From contig PDPH01000017.1 in NCBI GenBank assembly GCA_002747435.1, positions 1 through 42,423 of the forward strand: DNA of 42,423 nucleotides, written 5' to 3'. Origin of the DNA: Pseudomonadota bacterium (lineage in GTDB: Bacteria > Pseudomonadota > Gammaproteobacteria > Thiotrichales > Thiotrichaceae). Below, in pieces: positions 38,670 through 42,423 of the stretch (within the stretch, counting starts at the first letter, position 1; each line of letters starts with the position of its first letter). The position numbers were made by a program, and so were the translations under genes. Under the pieces are notes generated by a model. The model ran no database searches and had not been told where the DNA came from. It saw nothing but the letters and a program-made list of their open reading frames with translations.

Positions 38670-39032
38670 TTAGTCCATGGATAGAATAATTTCCTCCTGC
38701 TGATTGGATTTGAGCTGAAAATTACGGCTTCTTCGCTTGTTGTTCAAGATAGCAACCGCCTTGTAATTACCCGGCTTGAGCGTCAAGGTAGCCGTATGGC
38801 GTGGAATCACTTCCACCGACTGGTAAATACCGTTCATACGATATACTTTCCAGACCACATTGGTAAAGGCAGGATTGTCCTCCAAGGTCGCTACCAGACG
38901 AATAATGCCTTCTTGCTCGATGATTCCTGAGTCAGCATAGCTGGCACAAGTACAGGCTAACAGTAATGTTCCCAAGGCTGATTTAGTCCAAGAACAACAG
39001 ACTTTTTTTGAGTGTATCCCTTCTCTATTCAT
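38670..39032 (-). CDS. Secreted small beta-rich protein, member 2 of the duplicated family
   Basis: 120 residues. The N-terminal signal ([16 protein letters not shown]) contains LLAC, which could be a lipobox, but cleavage after SYA is equally possible. The mature part has [43 protein letters not shown] and a terminal SMD. It shows the same spacing of conserved motifs as the protein encoded at 27393. It lies 67 bases upstream of aroE with a separate leader. The function is unknown. Confidence 0.78.
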   Translation of the reverse strand: MNREGIHSKKVCCSWTKSALGTLLLACTCASYADSGIIEQEGIIRLVATLEDNPAFTNVVWKVYRMNGIYQSVEVIPRHTATLTLKPGNYKAVAILNNKRRSRNFQLKSNQQEEIILSMD

Positions 39033-39317
39033 AGCTTTATCTCCACAACCAACACGCTATAAGGTTTTTATTACTGTTATAACCTTGTTGTATATTTAAG
39101 CAAATTCCTCCTTGAAACGCCTAGTCTATTTTCTACTATCCCCCCCTAGCAGTACCCCTTGGTTTTGATGTTGGTTTTGACGAAGTTGAAAAAATATCGA
39201 ATAAAAAATTCTATAGCAGTAGACAATCGCAGGCTGTCGGAAAGCTGCCAAATCAAGGGGATTACAGCTTATACTGTAGGCAATCCTAGAAATTTTACGT
39301 GAATAAAATATAATCAA

Positions 39318-39824
39318 ATGCTAACCAAACACCCAGCACCAAGCCTGAAACAACGCCATTTCCTGTTCGGTCAGCGTGAATTTATTTTACAGGGAAAGAA
39401 ACTATTGATTGTGCGTGAACAATCGCTATTTCAGCGTAGTGAAACGGTAATACCGCTGATTTTACTACATCCGACCCCCTCGCAAGCTTCCTCTTTTTCA
39501 GTCGTATGGCTATTTAACAGCCTATTTTTTATGGCTTTTGGATTACTTTCATTATGGTGGGGAGGACAATGGGGCGTACTTTACTTAGTGGCAGTATTAT
39601 TATTTTTATGTGCAGGTGCTATGTTTTATCGTTTTCTTCTCTACACCACGCACCTGACTATTTTTCACCATGCTCAAACTTTGGAAAACTTTTTATATTT
39701 ATGGCGCAATAAACCTAATCACGCTCACTTTGAGCAATTTATTGCCCAACTGATTGAGCATATCGAAACTTTACACCCTCATCCTTCTATAAGCCCATCG
39801 CCCGTCGTGCCACCTGAGCCTTGA
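39318..39824 (+). CDS. Two-TM membrane protein of unknown function
   Basis: 168 residues. Two membrane helices (FSVVWLFNSLFFMAFGLLSLWW and WGVLYLVAVLLFLCAGAMFYRFLLY) lie in the middle, with hydrophilic ends, the last one His/Pro-rich. No family is recognised. The 3' end overlaps the convergent hydroxylase gene by 38 bases, so one of the two ends may be used differently. The frame lies alone on the plus strand, and its start has no clear Shine-Dalgarno sequence, so it is less certain than its neighbours. Confidence 0.6.
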   Translation: MLTKHPAPSLKQRHFLFGQREFILQGKKLLIVREQSLFQRSETVIPLILLHPTPSQASSFSVVWLFNSLFFMAFGLLSLWWGGQWGVLYLVAVLLFLCAGAMFYRFLLYTTHLTIFHHAQTLENFLYLWRNKPNHAHFEQFIAQLIEHIETLHPHPSISPSPVVPPEP

Positions 39825-40950
39825 TCGGATCAAGGCGATCAAATACAGACAGACCTGTATTACGTAGTCCTTGCCATAGCGGCAGTGTATTACCAAACAA
39901 TAAACGAAATGCTTCCATTGCCTTTTGTGTCGCCAGATTATCCCCACGACGTGAACGTTCATAAGCACGCAATGAGCGTAAATGCCCTAAATCAGTTGCT
40001 TTTCCCAGTACATCCGCTAAAGCAGCAGCATCCTTAAAGCCCAGATTGACACCTTGCCCAGCCAACGGGTGAATAGTATGTGCAGCATCACCTATCAAGG
40101 CCAAGCGTTCTTGTACATAGTCATGTGCATGACGACCTTTTAGTGGAAAAGCGGCTCGCTCACTCACCTGTACTAGCTCACCCAAACGATAATCCAGTGC
40201 TTGGGCTAATTCACGCTTGAACCGTGTTTCATCCCAACTAAGCGCCATATCGGCTCGATCAGACGGCAAAGTCCAAACAATGGCACAATGGTGCTCATCC
40301 AACAAAGGTAGAAAAGCCAGTGGGCCAGTCGGCATAAAGCGTTGCCAAGCGGTTCGCTGATGTGGCAGTGCAGTCTGTACAACAGCCACGACACCTTTTT
40401 GGGCATAATCATCCACCTGCCAAGTAATGCCTGCTAATTCGCGCACTTGGGAATGGGCACCATCAGCGCCTACCAATAAAGCCGCCTGCAATTCCGTCCC
40501 ATTGTCCAGAGTGACTGTCACCTGCTGAGCTGTTTTTTCAAAAGCTTGTAGACGAGCTGGACAAAATAGCGTGACACTAGGCCAATCCTCTAGTGTTTGT
40601 AGCAAAGCCTGTTGGATGACGCGATTTTCAATAATATGCCCCAAATCAGGCTCACCCAAATCCGCTGCATCAAAGCCAATACTGCCATTGCCCGTTGCGT
40701 CCCATACTTTCATCGCTTCATATCGAGCAGCACGCATAGCAATAATACGCTCCCACGCGCCTACACGTTCCAGCAAAGCTTGTGAGGCGCGACTAATCGC
40801 TGAAACACGCAAGTCGTAGTTACTATCTTTAGCAAAGACAGTCGGCCAAGCCGTCTCCAATACAGCGACTTGCCGCCCGGCTTTACCCAGCAAAGCAGCC
40901 AAGGCCGCACCGACCATACCACCACCTGCGATAATTACATCGTATTGCAT
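39787..40950 (-). CDS. UbiH/UbiF/VisC-family FAD-dependent hydroxylase
   Basis: 387 residues. The N-terminal FAD motif is IIAGGGMVGAALAALLGKAG, the middle signature is VGADGAHSQVRELAG, and the C-terminal GDAAHTIHPLAGQGVNLGF is the ubiquinone hydroxylase fingerprint. It hydroxylates the aromatic ring of ubiquinone precursors at C1, C5 or C6; the position cannot be told from sequence alone. It is alone here, divergent from argB. Confidence 0.9.
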   Translation of the reverse strand: MQYDVIIAGGGMVGAALAALLGKAGRQVAVLETAWPTVFAKDSNYDLRVSAISRASQALLERVGAWERIIAMRAARYEAMKVWDATGNGSIGFDAADLGEPDLGHIIENRVIQQALLQTLEDWPSVTLFCPARLQAFEKTAQQVTVTLDNGTELQAALLVGADGAHSQVRELAGITWQVDDYAQKGVVAVVQTALPHQRTAWQRFMPTGPLAFLPLLDEHHCAIVWTLPSDRADMALSWDETRFKRELAQALDYRLGELVQVSERAAFPLKGRHAHDYVQERLALIGDAAHTIHPLAGQGVNLGFKDAAALADVLGKATDLGHLRSLRAYERSRRGDNLATQKAMEAFRLLFGNTLPLWQGLRNTGLSVFDRLDPIKAQVARRAMGL

Positions 40951-41003
40951 ATTGCTTCCTGTCTAAACTTATATCGTCAGATACTATTACTATACCCCAA
41001 TAA

Positions 41004-41981
<978 letters not shown>

Positions 41982-42075
41982 TTTTTGTACCTGATCACCG
42001 CAGAATAAAATCAAAAATCACTGTCTGCCAAAACAGAGTTTCTTATCAGTAAAAACAAATACAAAATTATTTTTA

Positions 42076-42423
42076 TTATGAATTTATTGCGTATTCAACT
42101 GCTGCCTGAGCATGAATTGCAGTTGTGTCAATCAGTTTTACCTCTGTATCTGATTGTTTTACTAACATTCCTATTTCTGTGCAACCCAATATAACAGCTT
42201 CAGCACCATCTGAAGACAGCTCTTTTATAATACGTAAATATTCATCTTTAGAATTTTTGTTGATGTTGCCTAAGCATAATTCCTGATAAATAACATTGTG
42301 AACAATTTTTCGGTCTTCTTCTTTAGGAACTAAAACATTAAGGTTATATTTTTCAGCAAGCCTTCCTTTATAGAAATTTTGTTCCATTGTAAAGGCAGTA
42401 CCTAAGAGTCCAACTGTTTTCAT
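42076..42423 (-). CDS. Aspartate/glutamate racemase family, C-terminal half (5' end outside window)
   Basis: 115 residues continuing past the right edge. VGLLGTAFTMEQNFYKGRL, LVPKEEDRKIVHNVIYQELC and AVILGCTEIGML, the latter with the second catalytic cysteine, are the C-terminal half of the family, normally about 230 residues. The ATG at 42423 is therefore almost surely an internal methionine. These enzymes racemise aspartate, glutamate or other amino acids. Codon use is AT-rich compared with argB next door, which may hint at transfer. Confidence 0.85.
   Translation of the reverse strand: MKTVGLLGTAFTMEQNFYKGRLAEKYNLNVLVPKEEDRKIVHNVIYQELCLGNINKNSKDEYLRIIKELSSDGAEAVILGCTEIGMLVKQSDTEVKLIDTTAIHAQAAVEYAINS

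Overview
The window looks like a chromosomal segment of a gammaproteobacterium. The order yrbG-kdsD-kdsC-lptC-lptA-lptB-rpoN-hpf-ptsN-rapZ and the order hflK-hflC-DUF2065-hisZ-purA are both gammaproteobacterial signatures. An affiliation near Thiotrichales (Thiothrix-like) is only an impression from protein style, not something proven here. Coding density is high, and nearly all host genes lie on the minus strand. No tRNA, rRNA, CRISPR array or insertion sequence was seen.

Layout. 1-1680: the start of a Vi-antigen/O-antigen type sugar-nucleotide operon (UDP-GlcNAc dehydrogenase, then a UDP-GlcNAc C4-epimerase cut by the window edge), preceded by a perfect ops (RfaH recruitment) element. 1955-5145: ligA and a lytic transglycosylase with a very basic linker. 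5297-13103: the lipopolysaccharide-transport / Kdo / sigma-54 / nitrogen-PTS cluster. 13174-14637: a Gly-rich DUF533 protein, a divergent Hfq-like protein, and an intergenic region with a good sigma-54 promoter, a small-RNA candidate and its terminator. 14638-19590: purA, hisZ, a DUF2065 protein, hflC and hflK. 19850-20215: a CGFS glutaredoxin.

20338-27332: a compact (about 7 kb) integrated filamentous phage (inovirus). It reads: repressor (minus strand), a short unknown gene, Rep_trans replication initiator, gpV-type ssDNA-binding protein, small membrane protein, a 44-residue leaderless major coat protein, a hairpin, a 29-residue minor coat candidate, a Cys-rich pIII-type adsorption protein, a pVI/DUF2523-type protein, the Zot/pI assembly ATPase, a hairpin-rich intergenic region (origin/packaging candidate), and two cargo genes (a DUF2726 protein and an unknown 106-residue protein). 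No integrase gene is present. Dif-like sequences at both ends suggest XerCD-mediated integration. This is the main accessory element of the window.

27393-42423: a small secreted protein, ilvC, cardiolipin synthase, htpX, parC, pheA, serC, an AlbA_2-type ATP-binding protein, aroE, a second secreted protein homologous to the first, a two-TM membrane protein, a UbiH/VisC-family hydroxylase, argB, and the C-terminal half of an aspartate/glutamate racemase cut by the right edge. This is ordinary housekeeping sequence, apart from the duplicated secreted family and the AlbA_2 protein inside the amino-acid cluster.
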